A stretch of DNA of 64,000 nucleotides from Acerihabitans sp047324305 (GCF_047324305.1 NZ_CP178740.1:4154001-4218000); one strand, 5' to 3'. Counted from the first letter of the stretch, positions 25,311-34,554 are shown. Notes: generated from the sequence alone by a model not told the origin. Translations and numbers: made by a program.

Positions 25311-26357
25311 TTAGAATTTAATTTGTATCTTTGACGATGTCGTTTTATCGGCGGCGGCGATCAACGCGCTCTCGATGGCTTCCGGCTGATATTCGCCGCT
25401 CAGCAGCGGCAGCGGATTGATGCGACCGTCCTGCAGCCATTTCACCGCGGTGTCGAACTCATTTATAAAACGGAAAGATCCGACCCAGCGTATTTCTTTC
25501 ACCAGCATCGGCATCACCGGGTATTCTACGCTGCTGGCGCCCATGCCCACCTGCACCACGGTGCCGGCCGGGCGGGTGAGGGCGACGGTGGAGCTGATGG
25601 CCGCCGGGCTGCCGGAAGCTTCAAACACCACGTCAAAATAGCCCCGGTCCCGCTGATAGAAAGCGGCGCTGTCTTTATTCATCGGGTTAAATGTCGCGGT
25701 GGCGCCCATCTGAGCGGCCAGCGTCAGGCAGCGGTCGCTGACATCGCACGCCACGGCTTCGGCCGCCCCGGCGCTTAACGCCGCGGCCAGGATCAGGCAG
25801 CCAATCGGCCCGGCGCCGATCACCAGCACTTTTTTGCCGACCAGCGTGCCCGCCGCGTTAACGGCGTGGATCGCCACCGCCAGCGGTTCGGCAAAGGCGA
25901 TGACTTTCGGTTCGGCGTGCTCATCATAAGGAATACACTGTTTTACAGCAGCCACCACATATTCGGAGAATCCCCCGTTAACATGCGGATCGAACTGCGC
26001 GCTGCCCATAAAACGCATGGCGGAGCACAGGTTTTGCTTGCCCTCCAGGCAGAACACGCAATGGTTGCAGGGTTGCGAAGGATTGACCGCCACGCGCTGG
26101 CCGACCCGCAGGTTAGAGTCCACCGGCGCCTTGCTTACAACGCCAACGAACTCATGGCCGACCACCATGGGATGTTTGAGTACCGACATCCCGGCGCGTC
26201 CATGTTGGTAATAATGGATGTCGGACCCGCAAATGCCGCCGCGGTCCACCTTCACCAGCACATCCTCATCCTGGTATTCCAGCTCACGTTGTTCTACGCG
26301 AATATCTTTCTCACCGTAGGCGAAGCAGGCTTTGCAGCTGATTGTATGGGTGCTCAT
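25311..26357 (-). CDS. L-idonate 5-dehydrogenase-like zinc alcohol dehydrogenase
   Basis: A 348-residue medium-chain dehydrogenase very like IdnD. The catalytic zinc region GGICGSDIHYYQHG, GHEFVG, the structural-zinc cysteines in PCNHCVFCLEGKQNLC and the Rossmann motif VIGAGPIGCLILAA are intact. It would oxidise a C5 hydroxyl of a hexonate with NAD(P). Its ATG overlaps the stop of the MFS gene (TAATG), so it is coupled to transport. With the IdnO-like reductase and RspA-type dehydratase nearby, it belongs to a sugar-acid catabolic locus. RspB is a more distant alternative. Confidence 0.87.
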   Translation of the reverse strand: MSTHTISCKACFAYGEKDIRVEQRELEYQDEDVLVKVDRGGICGSDIHYYQHGRAGMSVLKHPMVVGHEFVGVVSKAPVDSNLRVGQRVAVNPSQPCNHCVFCLEGKQNLCSAMRFMGSAQFDPHVNGGFSEYVVAAVKQCIPYDEHAEPKVIAFAEPLAVAIHAVNAAGTLVGKKVLVIGAGPIGCLILAAALSAGAAEAVACDVSDRCLTLAAQMGATATFNPMNKDSAAFYQRDRGYFDVVFEASGSPAAISSTVALTRPAGTVVQVGMGASSVEYPVMPMLVKEIRWVGSFRFINEFDTAVKWLQDGRINPLPLLSGEYQPEAIESALIAAADKTTSSKIQIKF

Positions 26358-27721
26358 TATTTGACCTCGATTTTAAGTGCGTCTGGGCCGGGTTGCGGCC
26401 GGACAGGTTCAGTTGATTTCGGCGGGACGATCACGTCGATTTTCCCGACCAGGAAGGTGTAGGCCAGCAGGCCGGCCAGTGCGACCGCGGCGATATACCA
26501 CATCGCGTACTGGAAATTATTGGTGCGCTGCAGGATCACGCCGATGACAATCGGACTGATGATGCCGGACAGGTTGCCGCAGATATTCAGGCAGCCGCCC
26601 ATGGTGCCGAGAAAGTTGCGCGGGATAACGTCGCTCCATACCACCCAACCCAGATTGGAGAAGGCGTTGGCGAAAAAGGCGATGGACAGGATGGCAATGG
26701 CCATGAGGGGCTGGTCTTCAAAATAGTTGACCAGGCAAATCACCATGGTCAGGCACAGCCCGGACATCACGGGCAGTTTGCGGGCCAGCGTACGCGATGC
26801 GCCTTTTTTCAGCAGCATGTCGCTCAGGGTGCCGCCGCACAGCACGCCGGCCATGGCCATCAGGTATGGAAAGGAAGCTCCCAGGCCCGCTTTGGCGATC
26901 GACAGGTGCAGCCCCTTTTCCAGATAGACGATAAACCAGGTCAGGAAGAAATATAGCGTGGAGGAACAGGCGAACTGGGCAATAAACAGACCCCAGATGG
27001 TGCGTTTTTTCAGGAAGAAGCGAATATCGGCCCAGCGTACTTTTTCGCTGACGTTAGCCTGGTTTAGTGAACCGTAGCCGCCGCCGTCGCGGATATAATC
27101 CAGTTCTTGCCGGTTGGTCTTGACGCTATGCTGCGGATCGCGGTATTTCATCAGCCAGAAGATGCCGAACAGGACGCCGGCGGCGCCGGACAGGTAAAAT
27201 GACATTTGCCAGCCGAATTCCGCCACGATAAACGACAGTGCCGGAGTGAGCAGCGCCAGCCCGATGTATTGCGCGCTGGAATAAATGGCGGTGGCGCGCG
27301 CCCGTTCATGATCGGGAAACCAGGTGGCGATTATCTTGGTATTGGACGGGAAAGAGGGCGCTTCGGCTATGCCGATCAAGGCCCGGCAGCCCAGTAACAT
27401 CAGGAATGACGCGGTAGCGGTGGCAAACAGGTGATGCGAGGCAAACCCCATCAGGAAGGTAAACACGCTCCACAGGATGATGGCGCTGCCGTACAGGACG
27501 CGTGAGCCGATGCGGTCCAGCACATAACCTACCGGGATCTGGCTGGCGGCGTAGAACCAGGTGAACATGGAGAACAGCAGCCCAAGCTGGGTGGGACTTA
27601 AATCGAAATCGGCCTGGATTTTACTGCCGGCGACGGACAGGTTGGCCCGGTCCATATAATTAATTGCCGTTACGATAAATAACAGCGACAAAATAAAGAA
27701 TCGCGACTTGGTTGCTTTCAT
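26357..27721 (-). CDS. MFS transporter, sugar-acid/anion:cation symporter family (GudP/DgoT-like)
   Basis: A permease of about 454 residues with twelve predicted membrane helices, beginning MKATKSRFFILSLLFIVTAI. The family motif NYMDRANLSVAG in helix 1 and GCRALIGIAEAPSFPSNTKI are characteristic of the D-galactonate/glucarate transporters. The start at 27721 is preferred over a GTG-like upstream extension. It lies between the SDR gene and the IdnD-like gene. It probably imports the hexonate or related acid processed by these enzymes. Confidence 0.9.
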   Translation of the reverse strand: MKATKSRFFILSLLFIVTAINYMDRANLSVAGSKIQADFDLSPTQLGLLFSMFTWFYAASQIPVGYVLDRIGSRVLYGSAIILWSVFTFLMGFASHHLFATATASFLMLLGCRALIGIAEAPSFPSNTKIIATWFPDHERARATAIYSSAQYIGLALLTPALSFIVAEFGWQMSFYLSGAAGVLFGIFWLMKYRDPQHSVKTNRQELDYIRDGGGYGSLNQANVSEKVRWADIRFFLKKRTIWGLFIAQFACSSTLYFFLTWFIVYLEKGLHLSIAKAGLGASFPYLMAMAGVLCGGTLSDMLLKKGASRTLARKLPVMSGLCLTMVICLVNYFEDQPLMAIAILSIAFFANAFSNLGWVVWSDVIPRNFLGTMGGCLNICGNLSGIISPIVIGVILQRTNNFQYAMWYIAAVALAGLLAYTFLVGKIDVIVPPKSTEPVRPQPGPDALKIEVK

Positions 27722-27832
27722 TTTATTTTCCTGGTCAAAAGGTACCATTTTTTTATAAGCAGACGGATACAGGGATATAGCCCACAGCGGCGATGCTGTG
27801 GGCGTAGGTATATTCAGATCAGGCTGGGCGGG

Positions 27833-28600
27833 TTACAGCACGGCCAGCCAGCCGCCGTCGACGTAGATAATCTGGCCGTTGATGTAGTCGGACGCGGTGG
27901 AGGAAAGGAACACCGCGGTGCCGATCAGTTCTTGCGGCTTGCCCCAGCGCTTTGACGGGTTGCTGGCTTTGACCCAGGCGTCGAACTGTTTATTGTCGAT
28001 AAGCGCGGTGTTCATATCGGTAAGGATATAACCGGGGCCGATGGCGTTGGTCTGAATGTTGAATTCCGCCCATTCGGCGGCCATTGAGCAGGTCAGCATC
28101 TTGATACCGCCTTTGGCCGCGGTATAGGGCGCCACGGTGGGGCGGGCGGCCTGGCTGGTCAGCGATCCGATATTGATGATCTTGCCGCCGTTGCCGCGGG
28201 CAATCATCCGTTTCGCGGCCGCGCGCGAAACGATAAAAGCGCTGGTCAGGTTAGTGTCGATGACGCGTTGCCACTGTTCCAGCTCCAGCTCCACCATGGG
28301 TTTGCGGTACTGGATGCCGGCATTGTTAATCAGGATATTCACCGGCAGCCCCTGTTGTTCCAGGGCGGCGAACGCGCTTTCCACCGCATCCTCATTGGTG
28401 ACGTCGAAGGCGACGCCCTGCGCCTGATAACCTTTAGCACGGAGTTTTTGTACCGATTCATCCAGCAGCTCCGCGCGGATATCGTTCAGGACTACGCTGG
28501 CGCCAGCGGCGGCCAGCCCTTCGGCGTAACAATATCCCAAACCTCGTGCCGAACCGGTCACCAGTGCCGTTTTCCCGGTTAAATCAAACAGTGCAGACAT
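27833..28600 (-). CDS. Gluconate 5-dehydrogenase-like SDR (IdnO-like)
   Basis: A 255-residue classical short-chain dehydrogenase. The cofactor motif GSARGLGYC, NNAG, catalytic Ser in SLTSQAARP and Y-x-x-x-K in PYTAAKGGIKML are present, and it ends with the IYVDGGW motif. It resembles IdnO, which reduces 5-ketogluconate to gluconate, and would pair with the IdnD-like enzyme. It is the first gene of the minus-strand unit SDR, MFS, IdnD-like. A TTGT-N3-ACA operator-like site lies about 50 bases upstream of its start. Confidence 0.88.
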   Translation of the reverse strand: MSALFDLTGKTALVTGSARGLGYCYAEGLAAAGASVVLNDIRAELLDESVQKLRAKGYQAQGVAFDVTNEDAVESAFAALEQQGLPVNILINNAGIQYRKPMVELELEQWQRVIDTNLTSAFIVSRAAAKRMIARGNGGKIINIGSLTSQAARPTVAPYTAAKGGIKMLTCSMAAEWAEFNIQTNAIGPGYILTDMNTALIDNKQFDAWVKASNPSKRWGKPQELIGTAVFLSSTASDYINGQIIYVDGGWLAVL

Positions 28601-28647
28601 AGCAATTCCTCATTATGGGGTCCTGGCGATAAAGATCGCTCGTTAAC

Positions 28648-28658
28648 TTGTATGACAT
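28648..28658. promoter_or_regulatory. GntR operator-like site TTGT-N3-ACA upstream of the SDR gene
   Basis: TTGTATGACAT at 28648-28658. A 19-base sequence including it (28647-28665) recurs exactly, in inverted orientation, at 31217-31235 before the second MFS gene. FadR-subfamily GntR proteins bind short T-G-T-N-N-N-A-C-A palindromes, and a FadR-type regulator is encoded within the locus. Confidence 0.7.
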
Positions 28659-28877
28659 CATTCATATTTAAAGTGAAGTAATGAATTTCTTAAAGCAATG
28701 CTCATAGATATTTTTTGCAATGAAGATCACAAAATAATCTCTCTTAATGTTTTTTATTCTTATAAATATGTTTTAAAACAACTATATAAACCAGCATTAT
28801 TATTTTTATGATCGGGTACACATTATTGAATTCCCAGGCTTTGCGTCGCTCATTTTTACGGGTATAACAAAAATTAC

Positions 28878-28888
28878 TTGTAGGACAA
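28878..28888. promoter_or_regulatory. GntR operator-like site TTGT-N3-ACAA upstream of the rspA-like gene
   Basis: TTGTAGGACAA, a full TTGT-N3-ACAA palindrome, 125 bases upstream of the dehydratase start. The stretch 28601-29012 contains no gene and should hold both divergent promoters, with one operator copy near each. The same sequence in the other orientation is found immediately upstream of the GntR gene. Confidence 0.7.
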
Positions 28889-29012
28889 CATATGAGATGC
28901 TAGATCTGATAACACTAGCCGGTTGGGTGTCCGGGCGGTTAAGGCGAGGGAACACGCCGCCGTGAAATGAACACGGATGTTAACGGGCAAACATTAAATT
29001 TAAGGAGTGACT

Positions 29013-30266
29013 GTGAGTAATTTGAAAATCACCGCGGTGAAAACCATTCTGACCGCCCCGGGCGGCATCGATCTGGCGGTGGTGAAGGTAGAAACCAATC
29101 AGCCGGGATTATATGGCCTGGGCTGCGCCACCTTTACCCAGCGTATCCAGGCGGTGAAAAGCGCCATCGACGGCTACATGGCGCCGTTCCTGATTGGCAA
29201 GGACCCGGCGCGCATCGAGGATATCTGGCAATCGGCCTGCGTAAGCGGTTACTGGCGCAGCGGCCCCATCATGAATAACGCGCTGTCCGGCGTGGACATG
29301 GCGTTATGGGATATCAAAGGCAAGCTGGCCGGCATGCCGGTGTATGAGCTGCTGGGCGGCAAATGCCGCGATGGCATTCCGCTGTACGTGCATACCGACG
29401 GCAGCGACGAATTTGAAGTGGAGGACAATGTCCGCGCACGCATGGAAGAGGGCTATCAGTACGTCCGCTGCCAGATGGGCATGTATGGCGGCGCGGGTAC
29501 CGACGACCTGAAGCTTATCGCCACCCGGCTGGCCCGGGCAAAGAATATTCAGCCGAAACGCTCGCCGCGCGCCAGCACGCCGGGGATTTATTTCGATCCG
29601 GATGCCTACGTGAAAAGCGTGCCGCGCCTGTTCGACCATCTGCGCAATACACTCGGCTTCGGCATCGAATTTATCCATGATGTGCACGAGCGCGTGACGC
29701 CGATGGCCGCCATCCAGCTGGCCAAGAATCTGGAACAGTACCAGATGTTTTATCTTGAGGACCCCGTGGCGCCGGAAAATATCGATTGGCTGAAGATGCT
29801 GCGCCAACAATCGTCCACGCCGATTTCGATGGGCGAATTGTTTACCAGCGTCAATGACTGGAGACCGCTGATTACTCACAACCTGATCGATTATATCCGT
29901 TGCCATGTCAGCACCATCGGTGGCATCACCCCGGCGAAAAAGCTGGCGACGCTGAGCGAAATCCACGGCGTGCGCACCGCCTGGCATGGCCCGGGTGACA
30001 TTTCGCCAGTGGGCGTTTGCGCCAACCTGCACCTGGATATGAGCGTGACCAACTTCGGCATCCAGGAATACACGCCGGTCAACGACGCGCTGCGAGAGGT
30101 GTTCCCCGGCTGCCCGGAAATCGAGCTGGGTTATGCGTACCTGAGCGACCGCCCGGGGCTGGGCATTGATATCAATGAGGAAAAAGCGGCGCAATACCCC
30201 TGTATCGGTGGTATCCCGTCCTGGACCCTGGCGCGTACTCCTGATGGGACTGCGTCGCGGCCATAG
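29013..30266 (+). CDS. RspA/ManD-type enolase-superfamily sugar-acid dehydratase
   Basis: A 417-residue enzyme of the mandelate racemase/enolase superfamily, mannonate dehydratase (ManD/RspA) branch. The magnesium ligands are in FIHDVHERVTP, FYLEDPVAPEN and PISMGELF, and HGPGDISPVG follows near the end as in ManD. I choose the GTG at 29013 because AAGGAG (29002-29007) is five bases away; the GTG at 29007 overlaps it. ManD enzymes convert mannonate or gluconate to 2-keto-3-deoxygluconate, which fits the dehydrogenases next door. Some family members have very low activity, so substrate is unsure. Confidence 0.87.
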   Translation: MSNLKITAVKTILTAPGGIDLAVVKVETNQPGLYGLGCATFTQRIQAVKSAIDGYMAPFLIGKDPARIEDIWQSACVSGYWRSGPIMNNALSGVDMALWDIKGKLAGMPVYELLGGKCRDGIPLYVHTDGSDEFEVEDNVRARMEEGYQYVRCQMGMYGGAGTDDLKLIATRLARAKNIQPKRSPRASTPGIYFDPDAYVKSVPRLFDHLRNTLGFGIEFIHDVHERVTPMAAIQLAKNLEQYQMFYLEDPVAPENIDWLKMLRQQSSTPISMGELFTSVNDWRPLITHNLIDYIRCHVSTIGGITPAKKLATLSEIHGVRTAWHGPGDISPVGVCANLHLDMSVTNFGIQEYTPVNDALREVFPGCPEIELGYAYLSDRPGLGIDINEEKAAQYPCIGGIPSWTLARTPDGTASRP

Positions 30267-30314
30267 GGAACGCGCGGCATAGGAGGATGGCATCCTCTTA
30301 TAGCGGCCGGGCGC

Positions 30315-31028
30315 TTATGCGTCCGGCGCCGACTGTTTCAGTTTCTCAATCGCCGCCACGTTTTCCGACATCGCTTCATTGAGCACCGCCACCGCGGTGG
30401 AGGAGTCTCGGTTCTTGATCGCCATGAACACCTTGATATGGGCCTCGACGCTTTCCAGCGAGATGCCGAGTGCGCGGTTCAGCTCTTCCAGATAGTAGTA
30501 GTAGATGTCTTTGATGGAATTCATGACGTTGTAAAACACTTTGTTCTGCGATGCCTTGGCGATCGCCAGATGGAAATCAAAGTCGGCCTGTGAATACTTT
30601 TTGTAGTCGTCCTTGTTCACCAGCATGCGGTTCAACGCCTGTTCCAGGGCGGTGATGTCGTCGGGCGTGGCGTTGCATACCGCCAGCTCCATGCATTTGA
30701 ACTCCACCGTTTGGCGGAACACCATCATATCGTGAAACTCTTCGCGGCTCAGGTGCATGATGGGTTGGTGTTCGTTTAACAGACTTTGCTGGTTAAGGTC
30801 CTTGGTGACAAAGCTGCCTTTGCCCTGGTGAGTGATGACAATACCCAGATCGCGCAGGCGCTGTACCGCGCTGCGGATGCTGACGCGGCTGACGTTGAAC
30901 GAGGCGGTCAGTTCGGCCTCGGAAGGTAGCTTGCTGCCCGGGGGCCAACTTCCGTCCAGCAGCTTTTCCTTGATCTGATCATAAACCGCGTTAACCACGT
31001 TGTGTTTCTGTATTGATTGAATGCTCAT
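30315..31028 (-). CDS. FadR-subfamily GntR regulator (FCD domain)
   Basis: A 237-residue repressor. The winged helix spans about residues 12-75 (KLPSEAELTASFNVSRVSIR, LRDLGIVITHQGKGSFV), followed by an all-helical FCD ligand domain with FDFHLAIAKASQNK and the typical metal-binding histidines. It is convergent with the dehydratase gene. A TTGT-N3-ACAA palindrome lies 18 bases before its start, so it probably represses itself and, through matching sites, the three other promoters of the locus. The effector is likely a sugar acid intermediate. Confidence 0.9.
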   Translation of the reverse strand: MSIQSIQKHNVVNAVYDQIKEKLLDGSWPPGSKLPSEAELTASFNVSRVSIRSAVQRLRDLGIVITHQGKGSFVTKDLNQQSLLNEHQPIMHLSREEFHDMMVFRQTVEFKCMELAVCNATPDDITALEQALNRMLVNKDDYKKYSQADFDFHLAIAKASQNKVFYNVMNSIKDIYYYYLEELNRALGISLESVEAHIKVFMAIKNRDSSTAVAVLNEAMSENVAAIEKLKQSAPDA

Positions 31029-31045
31029 GGTGTCCGTCGCATACG

Positions 31046-31056
31046 TTGTCCTACAA
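31046..31056. promoter_or_regulatory. GntR autoregulatory operator-like site
   Basis: TTGTCCTACAA, a TTGT-N3-ACAA palindrome located 18 bases upstream of the GntR start codon on the minus strand. Its spacer is the complement of the site at 28878, so the two are the same sequence in opposite orientation. The position suggests repression by promoter occlusion. Confidence 0.7.
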
Positions 31057-31223
31057 CATGCCTGTGTATAGCACGCCCAGCGGGGGCTGTGAAGCCAAAA
31101 AGCGCATTTTCATGCTGTCAGGATGAAACCAGCCGCTGAAAATAAAATATGTGATCGTCACTTCATTTTGGCGGATTGGTCATTGATCGGCGATGGAGAA
31201 TGCCGCATTTTTAAACATGAATG

Positions 31224-31249
31224 ATGTCATACAAGATGTTGTGTGACAG
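31224..31249. promoter_or_regulatory. Paired GntR operator-like sites upstream of the second MFS gene
   Basis: Two motifs in tandem: ATGTCATACAA at 31224-31234 (reverse of the SDR-promoter site) and TTGTGTGACAG at 31239-31249. They lie 82-107 bases upstream of the MFS start at 31331. The first is part of a 19-base sequence repeated exactly near 28647. A pair suggests cooperative binding. Confidence 0.68.
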
Positions 31250-31330
31250 GTAGTGTTTGGCAATGAAGAAAGATAAACACTCCGGCTTCAGGTACTGACC
31301 GGTAATAATTAACCCCCTTGGAATATCGAC

Positions 31331-32626
31331 ATGAGTCAACTTTTGCCACAGAACCTAGCGCCGATACGCTGGCGTAAACTGATCCCGCTGGCTTTTATAA
31401 CCTACAGCCTGGCCTATCTCGATCGCGCCAACTACGGTTTTGGCGCCGCCTCAGGACTGGCGCACGATCTGAATATCACTCCAGGCATATCGTCGTTGCT
31501 GGGCGCGTTGTTTTTCCTGGGTTATTTTTTCTTCCAGGTGCCGGGCGGCATCTATTCGGAACGGCGCAGCGCCAAAAAACTGATTTTCTGGAGCCTGATA
31601 TTGTGGGGGATCCTGGCGACTGCAACCGGCATAGTGCATAGCGTGGCGGCGCTGGCCGTGATCCGTTTCCTGCTGGGCGTGGCCGAAAGCGTGGTGATGC
31701 CGGCGATGCTGGTGTTCCTCAGCCACTGGTTTACCAAGCGCGAGCGTTCCAAAGCCAATACGTTCCTGTTCCTAGGCAACCCGATCACGGTGTTGTGGAT
31801 GTCGATTGTGTCAGGTTATCTGGTGAATTCCTTCGGCTGGCGCGGCATGTTTATCATCGAAGGCGTGCCGGCGATCGTCTGGGCGGTTATCTGGTGGGTT
31901 ATCTTTGTTGACCGGCCGAAAGACGCCAAATGGCTGACAGACCAAGAGAAGCAGGATCTTGAGGCTGCGCTGGCGGCCGAGCAGGTGGAAATGAAACCCG
32001 TGAAAAATTACGCCGAGGCGTTCCGCTCGAAGAAGGTGCTGGCGTTGTCGTTTATCCATTTCTTCTGGAATATCGGCATGTACGGTTTCATTATGTGGCT
32101 GCCTTCGATCCTGAAGACCGCCTCGGGGTTGGGCATCGTGGCCACCGGTTGGCTATCCGCCGCGCCTTACCTGCTGGCGGTGCCGCTGATGCTGACCGCC
32201 TCCTATTTCTCCGATAAATTCCAGCAGCGTAAGCTGGTGGTGCTGTTGTTCCTGGGACTGGGGGCGGTATGTTTTTGCGGATCCTTTACCCTGGGCGCCG
32301 ACCATTTTTGGTTGTCCTACGTGCTGCTGGTGATCGCCGGCGGAGCGATGTACACCCCTTATGGGCCTTTTTTTGCCGCGGTGCCGGAGTTGTTGCCGCG
32401 CAATGTCATGGCGGGGGCGATGGCGTTTATCGTCAGCTTCGGCGCGCTGGGCTCGTTTGTCGGGGCGTGGATTGTCGGCTACCTGAATGGCGTTTTCCAG
32501 GGGCCGCAGGCGTCTTATGTTTTTATGGGCGGTTCACTGGTGATCGCCGTCATCTTGACCGCTTTGACCGGTTTCAGTAATAAATCCTCTGCGCAGGCGG
32601 CGTCGAAGGCGGTGGCGCTACCCTAA
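31331..32626 (+). CDS. MFS transporter, anion:cation symporter family (tartrate/phthalate-like)
   Basis: A 431-residue permease with twelve helices. ITYSLAYLDRANYGFGAASG in helix 1 and FLLGVAESVVMPAMLVFLSHW are hallmarks of the ACS family that carries organic acids. It is a different subfamily from the MFS protein at 26357, so the locus encodes two uptake systems. A paired GntR-type operator stands upstream. The C-terminus is polar and ends in KAVALP. The substrate is probably a sugar acid. Confidence 0.9.
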   Translation: MSQLLPQNLAPIRWRKLIPLAFITYSLAYLDRANYGFGAASGLAHDLNITPGISSLLGALFFLGYFFFQVPGGIYSERRSAKKLIFWSLILWGILATATGIVHSVAALAVIRFLLGVAESVVMPAMLVFLSHWFTKRERSKANTFLFLGNPITVLWMSIVSGYLVNSFGWRGMFIIEGVPAIVWAVIWWVIFVDRPKDAKWLTDQEKQDLEAALAAEQVEMKPVKNYAEAFRSKKVLALSFIHFFWNIGMYGFIMWLPSILKTASGLGIVATGWLSAAPYLLAVPLMLTASYFSDKFQQRKLVVLLFLGLGAVCFCGSFTLGADHFWLSYVLLVIAGGAMYTPYGPFFAAVPELLPRNVMAGAMAFIVSFGALGSFVGAWIVGYLNGVFQGPQASYVFMGGSLVIAVILTALTGFSNKSSAQAASKAVALP

Positions 32627-32667
32627 TCCCTATACAGGCCGGTTACTTTAACGGCCTGTATTTTGCG

Positions 32668-32781
32668 TCCATTACCTTCGATTATGTGTAAGTGTTCTAC
32701 AACCGTACCCGCCGGCACGGCCATCTGGGCGGGGTCAGTCCTGCCAGACGGTCCCGATTTACAGGGCCGCCTTATGAATAG
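32668..32781 (+). mobile_element. IS3-family transposase OrfB C-terminal scrap
   Basis: The plus frame ending at the TAG 32779-32781 reads VFYNRTRRHGHLGGVSPARR, the conserved end of IS3-family transposases just after the last catalytic residue. A TAA interrupts the frame at 32689-32691, where the family has glutamate. Everything upstream of this scrap is gone and no terminal repeat was identified. It abuts the broken OYE gene, so an insertion may have started that gene's decay. Confidence 0.78.
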
Positions 32782-32805
32782 ACTTGAAACACCTGTCGTG
32801 CAGTC

Positions 32806-33683
32806 TTAAACCCATTCAGCCAGGGATGCCGGAGTAAATCCGCTCAATGCTGTGTAATTGCCATCTTCCACTTTCGTTACCCAATCCGGATCGCTTAGCA
32901 GGGCACGGCCCACGGCGATGAGATCACACTCTTCACGCTCCATGCGCTCAATAAGGCGCTCAAGGCTCGCAGAAGCCGATCCCTTTCCGGCGAAAGCATT
33001 AGTCACATCGTTATCCAGACCAACCGAACCTACGCTAATCGTCGCGGCGCCGGTCACTTTTTCGCCTAACCCGCACAGTTCAGGCCGTTTCCGCCATCAA
33101 TTTCAGGGAATTCCGGCTCCCAGAATCGACGTTGCGAACAGTGTAGGATATCGACGCCAGCCTCAACCAGCGGTAATAACCATTCTTCCATCACCGCCGG
33201 GGTTTCGGCAATTCGTACCCCGAAGTCCTGCTGCTTCCATTGGCTGACACGCATGATAATCGGAAAATCAGGACCGACTGCGTGACGAACGGCAGAGATA
33301 ATCTCACTGGCAAAGCGCGAACGTTCTTTGATTGTTGGGCCACCGTAGCGGTCCGTACGCAGATCAGTACCGGCCCAGAAGAACGGGTCGATTAAAAATC
33401 CATGAGCGCCATGGATTTCGGCCGTGTCGAAGCCCAGACGTTTGGCATCCGCCGCTGCCTTTACGAACGCCGAAACGGTATCCGCAATATCTTCTTCACT
33501 CATTGCAACGCCGCGTGGGTCTCCGGGCGCATCAAAACCTGACGGGCTTTCAACAGGGGCTGCCGGCTCCCAGCCGTTAATATAACGCACTGCACCGGTA
33601 TGCCAGATCTGCGGCGCCATGCGGCCGCCTGCACTGTGCACAGCATCAATAACGTTTTTCCAGCCAAAGTGCCGCTTCACCAT
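32806..33683 (-). pseudogene. Old-yellow-enzyme NADH:flavin oxidoreductase, broken
   Basis: The first part (33683 down to 33066) encodes SAGGRMAPQIWHTGAVRYIN, DTAEIHGAHGFLIDPFFWAG and DRYGGPTIKERSRFASEIIS, the active-site barrel of OYE proteins. A TAG and a one-base shift near 33060 separate it from the rest (33057-32806), which reads ISVGSVGLDNDV and LIAVGRALLSDPDWVTKVED. About 90-120 N-terminal residues are also missing, so the flavin site is incomplete. Three independent lesions argue for a true pseudogene, not a sequencing error. Confidence 0.87.
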
Positions 33684-33719
33684 GGAAAAAGGGAAAAAGG
33701 GAAAAAGGGATGCCGCTTC
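33670..33719. repeat. AAAAAGGG tandem repeat between short direct repeats
   Basis: Three perfect copies of AAAAAGGG occupy 33686-33709. TGCCGCTTC occurs at 33670-33678 and again at 33711-33719, flanking the array. The array sits exactly at the truncated 5' end of the OYE pseudogene. It may mark a replication-slippage or deletion junction. From here to 33926 no gene is supported. Confidence 0.75.
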
Positions 33720-33926
33720 GTGGACTACGCCAATGGACGCTTAATAAGGTGCCTGAAGTCGAAGCAGCCAGGCGGCAATTTAATCAGGTTGCTGGAATGA
33801 AATGAGAAAAGGTGGACAACCCGATGTGTTGTTTAAGCAAAACGTTGCCTGTTGACGCGCTACCCCTTTCTGATCTTAAACTCCGCTAAGCGCGAGTCCT
33901 GATATTATTAATGATACACATTCAGG

Positions 33927-34535
33927 TTATCCATCAGAATCCGGAGGGTAATCTCGTTTTTTTGGCCAGGCCGACATTGAAATATCAATGAGCTGTGAAA
34001 GTGTCTGTCGGCTTGCGCCTGCTGAAGGCAGATTTACCACCGACTGCAGAATGCCAAAGTAATACCAGGCCAGCAGTTCCAGATTGATATCCTGCGCGAT
34101 TTCTCCCGTTTGTTGCCCCTTCGCCAGAATGTTTAACAATATCTGTCGCTGTTGGCGAATCCCCACGTTCATCGTCATTTTCCCTGCGGCGGTAAGATCG
34201 GCTTGCTCACTGAGGCTGCGAGACAGCAGGCAACCTCTGAGGTTATCCAGTCCAGCGTTATCCGGAAGGAATTCACGCAGCAATGCTTCAACCCTTGCTC
34301 TTGGGGACGCAAGTTGAATTGAATTCATGCGAGACAGGACGCGGTCCGTATACAGCCTGAGGCACTCATTGAAGAGCCCGTCCTTATCCTTAAATCGCTG
34401 ATAAAGGCTGGAGCGGGACAGACCTGTTGCTTCAGTAAGGTCGCTGATGGAGGCGTTTGCATAACCATGACTCCAGAAAACGCCGATCGCCGCATTCAAC
34501 ACGGCACTTTCATCGTATTGCGGTTTACCGCTCAT
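33927..34535 (-). CDS. TetR-family repressor
   Basis: A regulator of about 202 residues from MSGKPQYDESAVLNAAIGVF, with HTH segment ASISDLTEATGLSRSSLYQR and the ligand-domain pattern of the AcrR/NemR-like group (FLPDNAGLDNLRGCLLSRSL). The start at 34535 follows GGGGGA; an upstream extension of 34 residues crosses the operator region and is unlikely. It is divergent from an NmrA-like oxidoreductase, with two palindromic sites between them, so it likely represses that gene. Confidence 0.89.
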   Translation of the reverse strand: MSGKPQYDESAVLNAAIGVFWSHGYANASISDLTEATGLSRSSLYQRFKDKDGLFNECLRLYTDRVLSRMNSIQLASPRARVEALLREFLPDNAGLDNLRGCLLSRSLSEQADLTAAGKMTMNVGIRQQRQILLNILAKGQQTGEIAQDINLELLAWYYFGILQSVVNLPSAGASRQTLSQLIDISMSAWPKKRDYPPDSDG

Positions 34536-34554
34536 AAATCCCCCGTTGACAATC

